A stretch of 64,000 nt of DNA from Myxococcus xanthus (GCF_006402735.1 NZ_CP017174.1:8102001-8166000); one strand, 5' to 3'; positions 16,969-26,753 are shown, counted from the first letter of the stretch. Program-made: numbers and translations. The notes: generated by a model not told the origin, from the sequence alone.

Positions 16969-17907
16969 GTGCCCGCGAGCCCGCCCCTCCTGGATGACAT
17001 GCTCCTCTTCACCGAGGTGGTGGCGACCGGTGGCATCACCGCCGCCGCGGAGCGGCTGGGGCTGCGCAAGTCCACGGTGAGCCGCCGCCTCGCGGCGTTG
17101 GAGGAGCGGCTCGGCGTCCGGCTCATCGAGCGCAATACGCGCGGGCTTCGGCTCACGGAGGTGGGCCGCGACTACCACGCCCACTGCGCGCGGCTGGTGG
17201 CGGAGGCTCGCGAAGTGAACCGCGCGCTCGGCGAGTCGCGTGTCACGCCGCAGGGCACCTTGCGCATCGCCACGCTCTCACTGCTGGGCGAGCTGCTGAC
17301 ACCGCTCATCGCCGAGCTGCTGTTGCGCAATCCCCTGCTCCGCGTGGAAGTCTCGCTCGCCGAAGCGCACGTGGACCTCATCTCCGAGGAGTATGACCTG
17401 GCGCTGCGGACCGGCCCACTCGCGGACTCCGCCATGGTGGCCCGCAGGCTCGGGCGCCTTCGCACCGGCTACTACGCCAGCCCCGCCTATCTCGCGAGGC
17501 AAGGGACACCCCGGACCTCGGCGGAGCTGCAAGGCCATGCCTGCGTCGTGCTCGCCGCTCCCGGCACCGACGAGGTCTGGTTCTTCGGCGAGGGCCGGGG
17601 CGCGAAGAGCCTACCGGTAACGGGGCGGCTGCGCGTGCCCAGCGTGCGCGCGGGGCAGGCGGCCGCGCGCGCGGGCCTGGGCGTGGTGCGGCTGCCCGCC
17701 TCGCTCGTCGCCGAGGACGTGCGCGGCGGGCTGCTCGTTCCGGTGCTGGAAACCGAAACGCCGCCGGGCATCCCTGTCTTCGCCGTCTATCCCAGCAAGC
17801 GGCAGCTCCCGCCCAAGGTGCGCGCCTTCCTGGCGCTGTTGAATGAACGCGGCGCCGCGCTCCCCTGGGACGACGCCACCGAGCCCGCGTCCTCCCGAAG
17901 CCGGTAG
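16969..17907 (+). CDS. LysR family transcriptional regulator
   Basis: A 312-residue LysR-type regulator from a GTG start. The N-terminal winged helix-turn-helix (about residues 9-70: LLFTEVVATGGITAAAERLG, STVSRRLAALEERLGVRL) is typical. The effector-binding domain covers about 90-300 (LRIATLSLLGELL, YDLALRTGPLADSAMVAR, VSV/VRAGQAAARAGLGVVRLP). It resembles the AaeR/CrgA-like subgroup that controls oxidoreductases or efflux, but the target is unknown. It begins 30 bases after the lipoprotein gene on the same strand and could share its transcript. Confidence 0.93.
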   Translation: MPASPPLLDDMLLFTEVVATGGITAAAERLGLRKSTVSRRLAALEERLGVRLIERNTRGLRLTEVGRDYHAHCARLVAEAREVNRALGESRVTPQGTLRIATLSLLGELLTPLIAELLLRNPLLRVEVSLAEAHVDLISEEYDLALRTGPLADSAMVARRLGRLRTGYYASPAYLARQGTPRTSAELQGHACVVLAAPGTDEVWFFGEGRGAKSLPVTGRLRVPSVRAGQAAARAGLGVVRLPASLVAEDVRGGLLVPVLETETPPGIPVFAVYPSKRQLPPKVRAFLALLNERGAALPWDDATEPASSRSR

Positions 17908-18026
17908 GGGACGTCGCGCAACACAGCGTTCCCTCGCGGGCGCTCGTCCGTTCCCGTTGAGGCCACTACACCTGTGTCCACACCCAGGCAGGGCCCACGC
18001 GCCCGGCCGAACGAGGAGGACACGCC

Positions 18027-18356
18027 ATGACGACGAACGTCATCCCGCTGGACGACGCGCACTTTCAACGGGAGGTGCTGGAGTCATCCGAGCCCGTGCT
18101 GGTGGACTTCACCGCTACCTGGTGCCCGCCGTGCCGTGCGCTCGCCCCCGTGCTCGACGCGATTGCCGCCGACTTCCGGGGCCGGCTGAAGGTGACCAGC
18201 CTGGACGTGGACGACAATCCGGAGTCCGCGATGCGCTATGGCGTCCGCTCCGTCCCGGCGCTGCTGCTCTTCAAGGAGGGCAAGGTGGTGCGGCAACTGC
18301 TGGGCGCCCAGCCCCGCGCCAAGCTGGAGCAGGAACTGCGCACCCACCTCGGGTGA
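18027..18356 (+). CDS. Thioredoxin with WCPPC active site
   Basis: A 109-residue cytoplasmic thioredoxin: VLVDFTATWCPPCRALAPVL carries the redox Cys pair (Cys33, Cys36), and the cis-Pro loop VRSVPALLLFKEGKVV is present. The canonical active site is WCGPC; WCPPC is seen in some specialised thioredoxins and shifts redox potential. A strong ribosome site (GAGGAGG) precedes the ATG. No redox partner lies next to it. Confidence 0.92.
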   Translation: MTTNVIPLDDAHFQREVLESSEPVLVDFTATWCPPCRALAPVLDAIAADFRGRLKVTSLDVDDNPESAMRYGVRSVPALLLFKEGKVVRQLLGAQPRAKLEQELRTHLG

Positions 18357-18671
18357 CGCGGCGCCCCTCTTCCTTCAGGCCGTATTCGGCGTTGTTGCTC
18401 GCCCTGCCTGTGCCCAACACCCCGGGCCAGCCAGGGCGTGCGCTACCGCACCACATTCCACCCGCAGATAATTTTAGACCAATGTTGCAAATCATACACT
18501 GTTCGTGTATCCACTCACTCGCCCTGTGAGTCTCGCAGGGCGCGGGTCGCCCCACATCTCCGATCCCCCCTTCTCGTTCGGGGCGACTCGTACCCACCGC
18601 GGACAGTCGCCCTCACCCGTGCCAGCCCCTTCCAGTCCGGGGCGGCCCGCTCCTCTACCAACGCTTTCGTC
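18357..18671. other. Convergent intergenic region, AT-richer core
   Basis: This 315-base stretch lies between the 3' ends of the thioredoxin gene and the VWA operon. Around 18460-18530 the G+C content drops sharply. A small hairpin, ATACAC/GTGTAT with a 5-base loop, occurs at 18494-18510, without a U-tract. I see no coding frame with convincing codon periodicity. It is probably a transcription-termination zone. Confidence 0.4.
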
Positions 18672-21416
18672 TCAACGGTCCAGCCGCCGGCGGGCCCGGG
18701 CTCGCGCGGCGTCCAGCGCGGAGTCCACGCTGCCCTCGGCCGGCTTCGCTGGCGCCGGAGCCGCGTCGCCCTGATGGGTGGGCGGAGCTGACGTCGGGGT
18801 TGTCCGTGTTGCCGGAGTGGACGACGGCGCCGCGGGTGTCGCGGGGACGGACACGGAGCGCTCGCGGGTCCGCGGCGCACGCAGCCGCGGCGCGGAGAGG
18901 AAGCGGCGCACGGCCACCTCCGCCAGCAGCAGGGCCAGCGCCAGGGCCACCAGCCACGGCGCCAACGCCACGCGCCCCAGCGACTCCGGGGCCTCCATGA
19001 AGAGGCCCGTCATGGACAAGCGCTCCACGCCGCCTCCCACGGCCGCGATGGCGCGCAGCAACTCCAGTCCCGCCTTCGCAGAGCCGGGCTCGAACTCCGG
19101 CGCGTAGGGCAGCGTGACGGGCGGCGCGCGGAGCACCTTCGCGCCCAGCCGGACCACCGGGTGCCACGTTCCACTGCCCTCCAGCGGGTACTCGGCGACG
19201 AGCCGGTCTTCATCCTCCCACCGCATCGGACGCTCCACTGGCGCGGCGCGTCCGTCGCCGGGCAGGAGCACCATCGTCGGTGCCGCGCCGGGCAGCGCCT
19301 CGCCCGGGGGCAGGTCCAGCGTCACGCGCAGCAGGTGCCCCCTCCGCTCGGTGCGCACCACCGCGTCCCCGACGGGCGCCGCGCCCGCCAGCGTCCAGCG
19401 CACCATCCCCTCCAGGGCCGCGCGCAGGGAGGACCACGTTCGCAGCTCGCCGGTGTACCGCCCATCCACCTCCGCGGTGAAGGCCACCGTGCGTCCCGCG
19501 CCTCGCGGCCACATCGCCAGGATGGGCGCGCCATTCGTGTCCAGGGTGCGCAGCGCCACGTTGGCGCGGGGCTTGAGGTAGGTGAGGTTGTAGCCGCCCA
19601 CCTGGGGCAGCCCTTCCGCGGACAGCCGACCGAGCAGCGGCAGGTCCGGCGCGCCTTCCAGCGACGCGGGCTCATCCACGAAGGTGGCACGCGCCACAGT
19701 GAGCGTCTCCTGGCTGAAGATGCGCGGCAGGCTCATCGCATCCTCGGCGAAGTAGACGCGTCCACCGCCCCGGTGGGCCACTTCCCGGAGCAGGTCCGCG
19801 TCCGGGTCCGAGGGCACGCCCAGCCCGATGACGGACACCGTCACGTCCTGCTCGCGCAAGTGAGCCAGCGTGCGTTGGTAGTCATCGGGCTCCTCGGAGT
19901 CCGCGGCGTCGGAGAACAGGAGGATGTGGCGCGTGGGCTTCTCGCTGCGGAGGATTTCCGTGCGGCCGGCGCGGAGCGCCTCGCCCACGTAGATGCCGCC
20001 ACCACCACTGAAGCCGCGCGCGACGGCATCCAGGGGCAACCCTGCCTCCACCGGGCTGAGCGGGAAGATTTCATGGGCCGCCGTGTCCACCATGTGCACG
20101 GAGACCTCGTCCTTGGGGTTGAGCAGCGTCAGCGCTGCCACGACGCCCTCGGCGGCCAGCTCCATCTTCGTCCGCCCATCCGGGACGGTCATCCCCATGG
20201 AGCAGGAGGCATCCATCAACACGCTGAGCGCCAGGGACGCGCGGCGCTGCTCCTCGCGCATCTCCAGGGACACCGGGAGCAGCGGCTCCACGGGCGAGCG
20301 CCGGAACCCACCCTCGCCGAAGCTGTTGCGTCCGCCGGTCATCACCAGCCCGCCTCCGGCCTGCTCGACGTAGGCCGCCAGCGCGTTGAGCCCCGGCTCG
20401 CCGAGCGCATTCGCGTCCACGTTCTCCAGCACCACGGTGCCCACGCCGTCCAGGTCATCCAGCGTGAGGCGGAACGGCGTGCGCACATCGAGCTGCAACC
20501 CCGAAGCGGCGAGCGACTGCGCGAGCGTGCCCCGGGACTGATTCGTGAGCAGCAACACCCGGGGCGGGCCCTCCACGCGGAGCACGGCGACGCCCCGGTC
20601 GTTCTCCACGACGCCGTCGCCGGGAGCGGCCACGGAGAGCTGGTAGCGGACCAGACCGGGTTCCTCGACCAGGTCGCGCAGCGGCAGCACGTTGGGGCCA
20701 GGCTGGAAGTCGAAGGGCCCCTGGAGGAGCACGCGGCCATTGCGCTCCAGCCGGACGGTGCCGGTGACGGCGGAGGAGGCATGCACCACGGCGGAGAACT
20801 GGAAGGGCTCGCGCTCGGAAACGGCGGCGGGGACGTCCACGGAGACGACGGCCACATCGAGCGGCGGTTCGGGGCGGGCGATGTGACGCCAGTCCACGGC
20901 GAGGCCCCGGGCCGCCAGTCGTCGCGCGGCGCCGCGTGCATCCACGCCCGTGGCGCGGCCATCGGACAGCACCAGCACGCGCCCGGTGCGCTCGTCGGGG
21001 ATGAGGGCGCTCGAGGCATCCAACGCGGCGGACAGGTCGGAAGCCTCCACGTCCACGGGGCGCGTGAAGCCGCCAAAGCCACCGAGGGTGGAGAGGGGTT
21101 GCTCGACGCGCGCGTCCCGGCCGAAGGTGATGACGCCCACGCGGTCCCCGGGACGGCGCTGCGATTCCAGCAGGGTGATGAGTTCCTGGGCCGTGCGGTC
21201 CATGTCGCGAGGCATGGACGCGGAGCGGTCCACCACCACGACGACGTCACTGCCCGCGTCGGCCAGCCGCAGTTCGGGGCCTGAGAGCGCGCCGACGACG
21301 AGCACCAGCAGCGCGGCGCGCAGCCACATGGGCGGGCCCGGCCGGCGGCCGTACTTCCAGAGGAAGAGCCCCAGCGGCAGCAGCAGCACCCACGCCTGCG
21401 GGAGGGAGAAGGTCAT
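18672..21416 (-). CDS. Membrane protein with two von Willebrand A domains
   Basis: A 914-residue protein. N-terminal hydrophobic segments (about 5-20 and 30-50) precede a first VWA domain (VVVVVDRSASMPRD, a DxSxS metal site). An Ig-like region follows, then a class I glutamine-amidotransferase-like domain (about 270-375, ending GGGLVMTGGRNSFGEGG). A second VWA domain (SVLMDASCSMGM) occupies about 400-560; a C-terminal transmembrane helix (about 825-845) and a Pro/Thr/Ala-rich basic tail follow. Related proteins accompany MoxR and DUF58 proteins in membrane-stress or complex-assembly operons. It is the last gene of the long minus-strand operon; its ATG overlaps the preceding small frame by ATGA. 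Confidence 0.85.
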   Translation of the reverse strand: MTFSLPQAWVLLLPLGLFLWKYGRRPGPPMWLRAALLVLVVGALSGPELRLADAGSDVVVVVDRSASMPRDMDRTAQELITLLESQRRPGDRVGVITFGRDARVEQPLSTLGGFGGFTRPVDVEASDLSAALDASSALIPDERTGRVLVLSDGRATGVDARGAARRLAARGLAVDWRHIARPEPPLDVAVVSVDVPAAVSEREPFQFSAVVHASSAVTGTVRLERNGRVLLQGPFDFQPGPNVLPLRDLVEEPGLVRYQLSVAAPGDGVVENDRGVAVLRVEGPPRVLLLTNQSRGTLAQSLAASGLQLDVRTPFRLTLDDLDGVGTVVLENVDANALGEPGLNALAAYVEQAGGGLVMTGGRNSFGEGGFRRSPVEPLLPVSLEMREEQRRASLALSVLMDASCSMGMTVPDGRTKMELAAEGVVAALTLLNPKDEVSVHMVDTAAHEIFPLSPVEAGLPLDAVARGFSGGGGIYVGEALRAGRTEILRSEKPTRHILLFSDAADSEEPDDYQRTLAHLREQDVTVSVIGLGVPSDPDADLLREVAHRGGGRVYFAEDAMSLPRIFSQETLTVARATFVDEPASLEGAPDLPLLGRLSAEGLPQVGGYNLTYLKPRANVALRTLDTNGAPILAMWPRGAGRTVAFTAEVDGRYTGELRTWSSLRAALEGMVRWTLAGAAPVGDAVVRTERRGHLLRVTLDLPPGEALPGAAPTMVLLPGDGRAAPVERPMRWEDEDRLVAEYPLEGSGTWHPVVRLGAKVLRAPPVTLPYAPEFEPGSAKAGLELLRAIAAVGGGVERLSMTGLFMEAPESLGRVALAPWLVALALALLLAEVAVRRFLSAPRLRAPRTRERSVSVPATPAAPSSTPATRTTPTSAPPTHQGDAAPAPAKPAEGSVDSALDAARARARRRLDR

Positions 21417-21544
21417 CCGCGGCTCCAGCGCAGGGAAGCCATGGCGGCATCAATCGGCACGGGCACCGGGCGTCCCATCACCCACCACGCGTTCACATCA
21501 CGCGCCTTCATCGAATCCTCCCGTCGCACCGATGACGCGCTCAT
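21413..21544 (-). CDS. Possible 43-residue protein overlapping both neighbours
   Basis: This short frame starts with an ATG that overlaps the upstream BatA-like stop (ATGA), and its own TGA overlaps the downstream VWA start (ATGA), exactly like the other junctions of this operon. The product is basic and Trp-containing (motifs VNAWWVMGRPVPVPIDAAM and SLRWSRG). G/C at third codon positions is about 77%, lower than in neighbouring genes, so chance is possible. It has no recognisable domain. If real, it could be a small cytoplasmic partner or a coupling leader for the VWA gene. Confidence 0.4.
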   Translation of the reverse strand: MSASSVRREDSMKARDVNAWWVMGRPVPVPIDAAMASLRWSRG

Positions 21545-23325
21545 GAAGCGCCCCCGGTCCTTGGTGCACTCGCTCCGGAAGCGCCCGGCGTCTCTCGCCG
21601 CGTGAGGTAGAAATCCGCCACCAGCGCGGCGAGCAGAAGAACCAGGGGCCATCGGGCCCGGCCCGGCGCGCTGCCTCCCGCGTCGTCTTCCCCTGCCTCA
21701 CGTGCCGGCACCTCCGCGCGTCCGCGCTCACGCAGGTCCGACTCCCGGGCGTCCAGCGCCAACACCTGCGCCGTGTCCACCACGTCGCCGTCACGCTCCA
21801 GCGAATAGGTCCCAGGCCCGGTGGGAGGAGACAGCGTCACCTCGCCCGCGCCAAATACCGGCCGGCGGCCCCCCGGCCCCACGAGCGAGTAACGCGCCCC
21901 TGCGAGCGTCACCACCGGCAGCGGCTCGCCCAGCATCAGCTGCCGCCGAGGAAAACCCTCCCGCGTGCGGCGGGCCTCGCGCACCAGGTTGCTCAGCAAC
22001 ACCGGCCACGCGGACACGCGCTGCACGTTCGAACGCGACAGGTCCACGTTGACGTGAACCCGGCCGTCCACCTCCTCGGACACCAGCACCGCGTCCCCGG
22101 CGCTCACCAGCGGCTTTCCAGGCGGATTGTCCCCCGCCGTCCACCGCACGCCCGAAAGCTGCACGTCATCCAGCAGCGGGTGCCCCTTCTCGGAGAAGAA
22201 CGGCCCCACGAACGTGCGCGGCGCGCCGCCCGCCCCCACCGTCACCCGTGCATCCGTCCCCGGCGGCCCCAGCACCAACACCACGTCCGTCGCCGAGCCC
22301 TCCGCTCCGCGCGCCACCTCCGGCGATACCGCGAGGAACCGCTCCAGTGCGGTCTGCTCGGGAGCCCCCAGTCCCTGCGCCAACGCCACCGCGATGGGCC
22401 GCGTGGGCGCGGGCGGCAGCCGCACCTGGCCGTCCTCGGGCAACGCGTCGTCCGGAAGCGACACCTCGACATCGCCCGCTTCCTGGAACGTCAGCCGGAC
22501 CGTCGCGGTGCCCTCCTCCGGAAGCTGCACGCGTTCCAACCGCTCCGTGCCGGCCTTCGCACCGGCCCCTGGCAACGCGCGGACCCGAACGTCCACCTCC
22601 TCCGGCGCCTCCCCGAAACGCGCCACCCTCAGCGTCACCATGGCCGTGGGCCCGTCATCGCGCCGCTGCGCGGAGACCAGCGCCACGTTGCCTCGCGCGG
22701 TCCCCAGCGCCGTCCACCGCACGGACTCGGGCACCAGGGCCGCGTTCACCGGAGGAACGTCCGTGAAGAAGGCCACGCGCCGTCCCGCCCCCGCCAGCTC
22801 CTGCGCCCAGATGAGCGTGGGCAGCGGGTCATGGTCCGCGCCCTGCGCCTGGAAGGACTCCAGCGCGGCCAACGCCCGAGAAGGCTCCGCCTCCGGGCCC
22901 GCGAGCATGCGCGGCGTGACGCCACTGGCCAGCAGCGTCACCTGCGTGGCCTCCTCCGACTCCACACGCGCCGCCGCCTCGCGCCGAACCTGCTCCAGCA
23001 CCGTCACGCCGTCCGGCCCACGAGCTGACATGGACAGGCTCCCATCCACCACCAACACCAGGTGCCGGACCCGCGCCGCATCCCCCCACCGAACGTCCGC
23101 CAGGAAGAGCGCGGCCGCCACCACCGCCAGCACCTCCAGCAGCAGTGAGGCCTCCCGCGTGAAGCGCTCCCAGCGAGGCCCCGCCTCGGCACGGGGACTG
23201 GGCCTGCGCCAAAGGAAGAGCGCGCTCACCACCACCGGCTTCTGCCGGCGCCGCAGGAAGTACGCCGCCACCAGCGGGGCGAGCGCGCCCAGGGCCAACA
23301 ACCCCCACGGGAAGCCGAAGCTCAC
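21541..23325 (-). CDS. BatA-like aerotolerance protein with VWA domain
   Basis: A 594-residue membrane protein starting at GTG 23325. The N-terminus (FPWGLLALGALAPLVAAYFLRRR) is the BatA-type membrane segment, followed by a second helix (about 65-83) and a VWA-like region (LVLVVDGSLSMSA, about 95-230). Ig-like strands then follow, and a last helix near residue 565 (WPLVLLLAALVADFYL) anchors the C-terminus. BatA proteins work with MoxR ATPases. It is separated by 58 bases from the DUF58 gene, the largest gap in the operon, and its stop overlaps the next small frame. Confidence 0.85.
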   Translation of the reverse strand: MSFGFPWGLLALGALAPLVAAYFLRRRQKPVVVSALFLWRRPSPRAEAGPRWERFTREASLLLEVLAVVAAALFLADVRWGDAARVRHLVLVVDGSLSMSARGPDGVTVLEQVRREAAARVESEEATQVTLLASGVTPRMLAGPEAEPSRALAALESFQAQGADHDPLPTLIWAQELAGAGRRVAFFTDVPPVNAALVPESVRWTALGTARGNVALVSAQRRDDGPTAMVTLRVARFGEAPEEVDVRVRALPGAGAKAGTERLERVQLPEEGTATVRLTFQEAGDVEVSLPDDALPEDGQVRLPPAPTRPIAVALAQGLGAPEQTALERFLAVSPEVARGAEGSATDVVLVLGPPGTDARVTVGAGGAPRTFVGPFFSEKGHPLLDDVQLSGVRWTAGDNPPGKPLVSAGDAVLVSEEVDGRVHVNVDLSRSNVQRVSAWPVLLSNLVREARRTREGFPRRQLMLGEPLPVVTLAGARYSLVGPGGRRPVFGAGEVTLSPPTGPGTYSLERDGDVVDTAQVLALDARESDLRERGRAEVPAREAGEDDAGGSAPGRARWPLVLLLAALVADFYLTRRETPGASGASAPRTGGAS

Positions 23326-23383
23326 GCGTCACCTCCCACTGCGCGCTCCATGCACGAGGCAACGTCGTCCACCCGGCGCCCCC

Positions 23384-24244
23384 TCACGACGCACCCGCCG
23401 CGAGGAACAAGGGCCGCAGCGGTCCCGCGACCAATGCACCCAGCCCATCCTGAGCCCGTGCGGTGAGCAGCGCTCCACGAGCACGCAAGGCCGCGCCCCT
23501 CAAGCCGCGCTGGTGCTCCGCGAAGCGGCGCGTGTACGCGGCCAGCACCTCATCCGTCAGCAACTCCTCCAGCGCCGCGCCGCTCTCCGAATCCACCAGC
23601 CGGGCTCCATCTCCACCCGCGGGGTCCAGGTCCTCGGCATCCAGCACCTGCGCTAGGAAGAGACCAGACGCGCCCCGGGCCAACCGCGCACAGAGCGCCG
23701 GCAGGTCCGCTTCGAAGAGGAAGTCACTCACCACCACGCGCAGCCCACACGGCCGCAGCGGCGGCAGGCGCCCCAGCGACTCCGGCAGTCCGTCCCGCGC
23801 GTCGAAGTCCGCCACGTCCAAGGCCGCCCGGCACGCCTGTCCCTGAGCACGCTCCGGCCGGGAACCTGCCACCAGCAACGTGGGCGTCAGTCCCTGCCGC
23901 GCCGCCACCTCCACCGTCAGCAGCGCCACCTCCCGCGCGCACGCGGCCTTGCGCGGAGACAGCGCCATGGAGCGCGAACCATCCAGCACCACCTCCACGC
24001 GCGGAGACACCTCGTCCTGGCGGATGCGCAGCACGAGTTCTCCCGTGCGCGCCACCGCGTTCCAGTCCACCTGCCGCAGGTCATCTCCAGGCTGGTACGC
24101 ACGGAAGTCATGCAGCTCCAGCGCGCTGCCCGCGGACGTGGCACGGACCTCCCCCACGAGCCCCCGGTGGGGCCCCCTGGGCAGCGCCAGGGCCAACCCC
24201 GGAACCAGCCGCGCGACAGCGGATGCGTCCATCCGCTCACTCAC
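23384..24244 (-). CDS. DUF58 domain protein
   Basis: A 286-residue soluble protein with the DUF58 signature at about residues 45-70: YQPGDDLRQVDWNAVARTGELVLR (R-x2-D-W-x3-AR core). A VWA-like fold with a DGSRSMALS site follows. DUF58 proteins are regular partners of MoxR ATPases, possibly as adaptors in maturation of membrane or periplasmic complexes. The start is a GTG overlapping the ABC permease stop (GTGA), implying translational coupling. Confidence 0.88.
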   Translation of the reverse strand: MSERMDASAVARLVPGLALALPRGPHRGLVGEVRATSAGSALELHDFRAYQPGDDLRQVDWNAVARTGELVLRIRQDEVSPRVEVVLDGSRSMALSPRKAACAREVALLTVEVAARQGLTPTLLVAGSRPERAQGQACRAALDVADFDARDGLPESLGRLPPLRPCGLRVVVSDFLFEADLPALCARLARGASGLFLAQVLDAEDLDPAGGDGARLVDSESGAALEELLTDEVLAAYTRRFAEHQRGLRGAALRARGALLTARAQDGLGALVAGPLRPLFLAAGAS

Positions 24245-25770
24245 GACCTGTGGGCCCGCCGCTCACGCTCCACGAGCATCCGGTCCGTCCCGAAGGCCGC
24301 CACCAGCGCCACGCCCACGACCGCTCCCAGCAAGTCCCAGGACATCTTCGACCCGGACGCCCCGTAGTCGTACGTGGCGAAGTTCGCGATGCCCACCACG
24401 GGGTTGAAGAGATTGAGGACGGGGTCATCCCCATCGAATCCCATCAACACCGCCACCAACGGAGGCAGCGCCGAGGCCAGCGCCACGGAAGCCACGAACA
24501 TCAACCGCACCGCCACGGGCGTGGCCAGCCGGTCCGGGCGCACCTTCCGCCCCAGCCACACCGCCAGCGACAGGAAGAGCACGCCGTACGCCGGCAACGC
24601 CAGGGTGGCCATCCGCAGGGAGAGGCCCTTCAGCGGCAGGTTCGAGGACCCCACCTGCAAGCCCCAGAACAGCACGCCCCAGGCGCACAGCAGGAACACC
24701 ATCCAGCGGAAGCCCCGCAGCGCGCCGGGCCGCAGCACGGACCAGGGCCGGGTGGTCGCGCGCAGCGGGCGCGCCTGGCCATCCACGTCCGCGACCACGA
24801 ACATGCCCACGCCCATCAGGTGGACGCCGCCCAGGAGCGCGAACATCTCCGGCACACTGTGCTTGCGCCCCGTCAGCCACCAGATGGCACAGCCGACGAG
24901 CATGCCCACCAGCACCTGCACCCCCACCGCGCGACGCGGCCCCCGCGTGTAGTCCTCCGTGGGCAGGGACAGCCGGGATGCGGCGGCCTCGAAGAGCAGC
25001 CAGCCGTCCATGAGCATCAGCATCAGCGTGATGCCCACCAGATAGAGGAGGTCCACATCATTCAGGAACCGGTCCCCCATCTCCGATATCGCGAAGGCAG
25101 CGCCCAGGCCCTGCACCAGCGCCAGGCCCAATGCGCCCAGCAGGCCGAAGTGGACGAAGGCACGCCCCATGCGGCCGTCGGCCAGCGTCGCCGCGCACAC
25201 GCTGGCCACCGTGAGGAATACGAGCCACGCGCCGCCCAGCGCCAGCACCACCAGAATCGTGGGCAGCGCGATGCCATTGAGGAAGTAGCTGAAGAGGAGG
25301 AAGGGCCCCGCCGCGGAGGCATACAGGGCCGCCTGCACCAGGAATGACGCCACCTTGCCCCGGAGGATGCGGCGCGGCCCCAGACCGGTGAGCACCAGCA
25401 GCACCCACGTCTCGTCCTCGCGCTCACGCGCCAACGAGCGGTAGGCGCTGTACGGGATGACGAAGAAGTGCGCGACGCTCAGGCAGACGAAGAAGGCGAA
25501 GAAGTAGCCTTGGCCACGCCGCGAGTAGGCGCCCTCGCGCGTGTCCACGTAGGCCACCAGCGCCACCGCCAGGCACGCCAGCAGCATCAACCCGAAGCAC
25601 ACCCAGAAGACGCGCGTGCGCAGTCCCTGGCGGAGCTCCTTCACCACCAGCGGGTTGAGCCGGTCCCCCCACCGCTGCGACCAGGGCTCCGCGCCCGCGA
25701 CCTGGCCACCACCCGAAGCCATCGGCTCCGGGGCCGGAGGGCTCATCGCCGTATCCACGGGCGCGCTCAC
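24241..25770 (-). CDS. ABC-2 type exporter permease
   Basis: A 509-residue polytopic membrane protein with roughly a dozen hydrophobic segments, beginning with NPLVVKELRQGLRTRVFWVCF (about residues 40-60), the usual start of ABC-2 permeases. An AREREDETWVLLVLTGL segment (about 125-140) forms the coupling helix. It starts at GTG 25770 in a GTGA overlap with the ATPase gene, and its stop overlaps the DUF58 start. It pairs with the ATPase to export an unknown substrate, or may drive assembly of the surrounding membrane proteins. Confidence 0.85.
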   Translation of the reverse strand: MSAPVDTAMSPPAPEPMASGGGQVAGAEPWSQRWGDRLNPLVVKELRQGLRTRVFWVCFGLMLLACLAVALVAYVDTREGAYSRRGQGYFFAFFVCLSVAHFFVIPYSAYRSLAREREDETWVLLVLTGLGPRRILRGKVASFLVQAALYASAAGPFLLFSYFLNGIALPTILVVLALGGAWLVFLTVASVCAATLADGRMGRAFVHFGLLGALGLALVQGLGAAFAISEMGDRFLNDVDLLYLVGITLMLMLMDGWLLFEAAASRLSLPTEDYTRGPRRAVGVQVLVGMLVGCAIWWLTGRKHSVPEMFALLGGVHLMGVGMFVVADVDGQARPLRATTRPWSVLRPGALRGFRWMVFLLCAWGVLFWGLQVGSSNLPLKGLSLRMATLALPAYGVLFLSLAVWLGRKVRPDRLATPVAVRLMFVASVALASALPPLVAVLMGFDGDDPVLNLFNPVVGIANFATYDYGASGSKMSWDLLGAVVGVALVAAFGTDRMLVERERRAHRS

Positions 25771-26753
25771 GCCACCCTCCCCTTCGTCACCGTCATGAAG
25801 GCATCCTCGAGGTTCCGCTCCCGCGCGCTGAAGGCGCACACGGGAAGCCCCGCGGCCACCAGCGCCGCCAGCAGCACCGCCGCAGCCGCGTCCACCTGCG
25901 CGGGGCCCGCGCCCGCATCCAGCTCCAGACGCACGCGCAGCGCCTCGCCCTCCCGCGCCACGCGCTTCACGCGCGGCTGCTCCAGGAGCAACCGCTCCGC
26001 GCGCTCCCAGACGGCGTTGCCCGCGTCGCCCACGGCCAGCCGCACCGTCAGCTCGGGCGTCACCGCCGCGCCCACCTCCTGCTGCTGGAGCAGGTCCGCC
26101 ACCTTCCCGGTGGCCAGTAGACGCCCCTGCTCGATGATGGCGCAGGTGTCGCAGATCTCCGCCAGCTCCGTGAGGATGTGGCTGGAGATGATGACCGCCT
26201 TGCCCTGGTCCGCCAGGGCGCGCAACAGCTCGCGCAGCTCGATGCGGGCGCGCGGGTCCAACCCGTCCGCGGGCTCGTCCAGCAGCAGCAGCGACGGGTC
26301 GTGCAGCAGCGTGCGCCCCAGCGCCACGCGCTGCCGCATGCCCTTGGACAACGCGGTGGTGAGCCGGTCCGCCAGGGGCGTGAGTCCGGTGAACCCCATC
26401 ACCGACTCCACCCGCTGCCGGCGCGCCGCGCCCTTCAGTCCATAGGCGCGCGCGAAGAAGTCCAGGAACTCGAAGACGGTGACGTCGTCATAGGTACCGT
26501 ACCGGTCCGGCATGTAGCCGATGAGCGGACGCGCCCGGTCCGGCGCATCCACCAGCGAGTGTCCGTCCAGCAGCACCTCGCCCGACGTGGGCACATCCAG
26601 CGTGGCCAGGATGCGCAGCGTGGTGCTCTTGCCCGCGCCGTTGGGCCCGATGAAGCCCAGGATGCTGCCGGCCTCCAGGGAGAACGACACGTCATCCACC
26701 GCGCGCAGCGGCCCGTAGTCGCGCCGCAGTCCCTTCACCTCCAGCAGGCTCAT
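25767..26753 (-). CDS. ABC transporter ATP-binding protein
   Basis: A 328-residue ABC-2 exporter ATPase. It has Walker A GPNGAGKST (about residues 36-44), signature LSKGMRQRV, Walker B LLLLDEPADGLDP and the H-loop ISSHIL, so it should be active. The C-terminal 100 residues form the extra domain common in exporters of the CcmA/NatA class. The ATG overlaps the stop of the upstream gene (ATGA) and its stop overlaps the permease start, so the transporter is embedded in the MoxR/DUF58 operon. Confidence 0.93.
   Translation of the reverse strand: MSLLEVKGLRRDYGPLRAVDDVSFSLEAGSILGFIGPNGAGKSTTLRILATLDVPTSGEVLLDGHSLVDAPDRARPLIGYMPDRYGTYDDVTVFEFLDFFARAYGLKGAARRQRVESVMGFTGLTPLADRLTTALSKGMRQRVALGRTLLHDPSLLLLDEPADGLDPRARIELRELLRALADQGKAVIISSHILTELAEICDTCAIIEQGRLLATGKVADLLQQQEVGAAVTPELTVRLAVGDAGNAVWERAERLLLEQPRVKRVAREGEALRVRLELDAGAGPAQVDAAAAVLLAALVAAGLPVCAFSARERNLEDAFMTVTKGRVA

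Noticed and set aside
18494..18510. Hairpin ATACAC/GTGTAT as terminator or regulatory RNA
   Set aside because: Only six base pairs, AT-rich, and no T-run; insufficient support.
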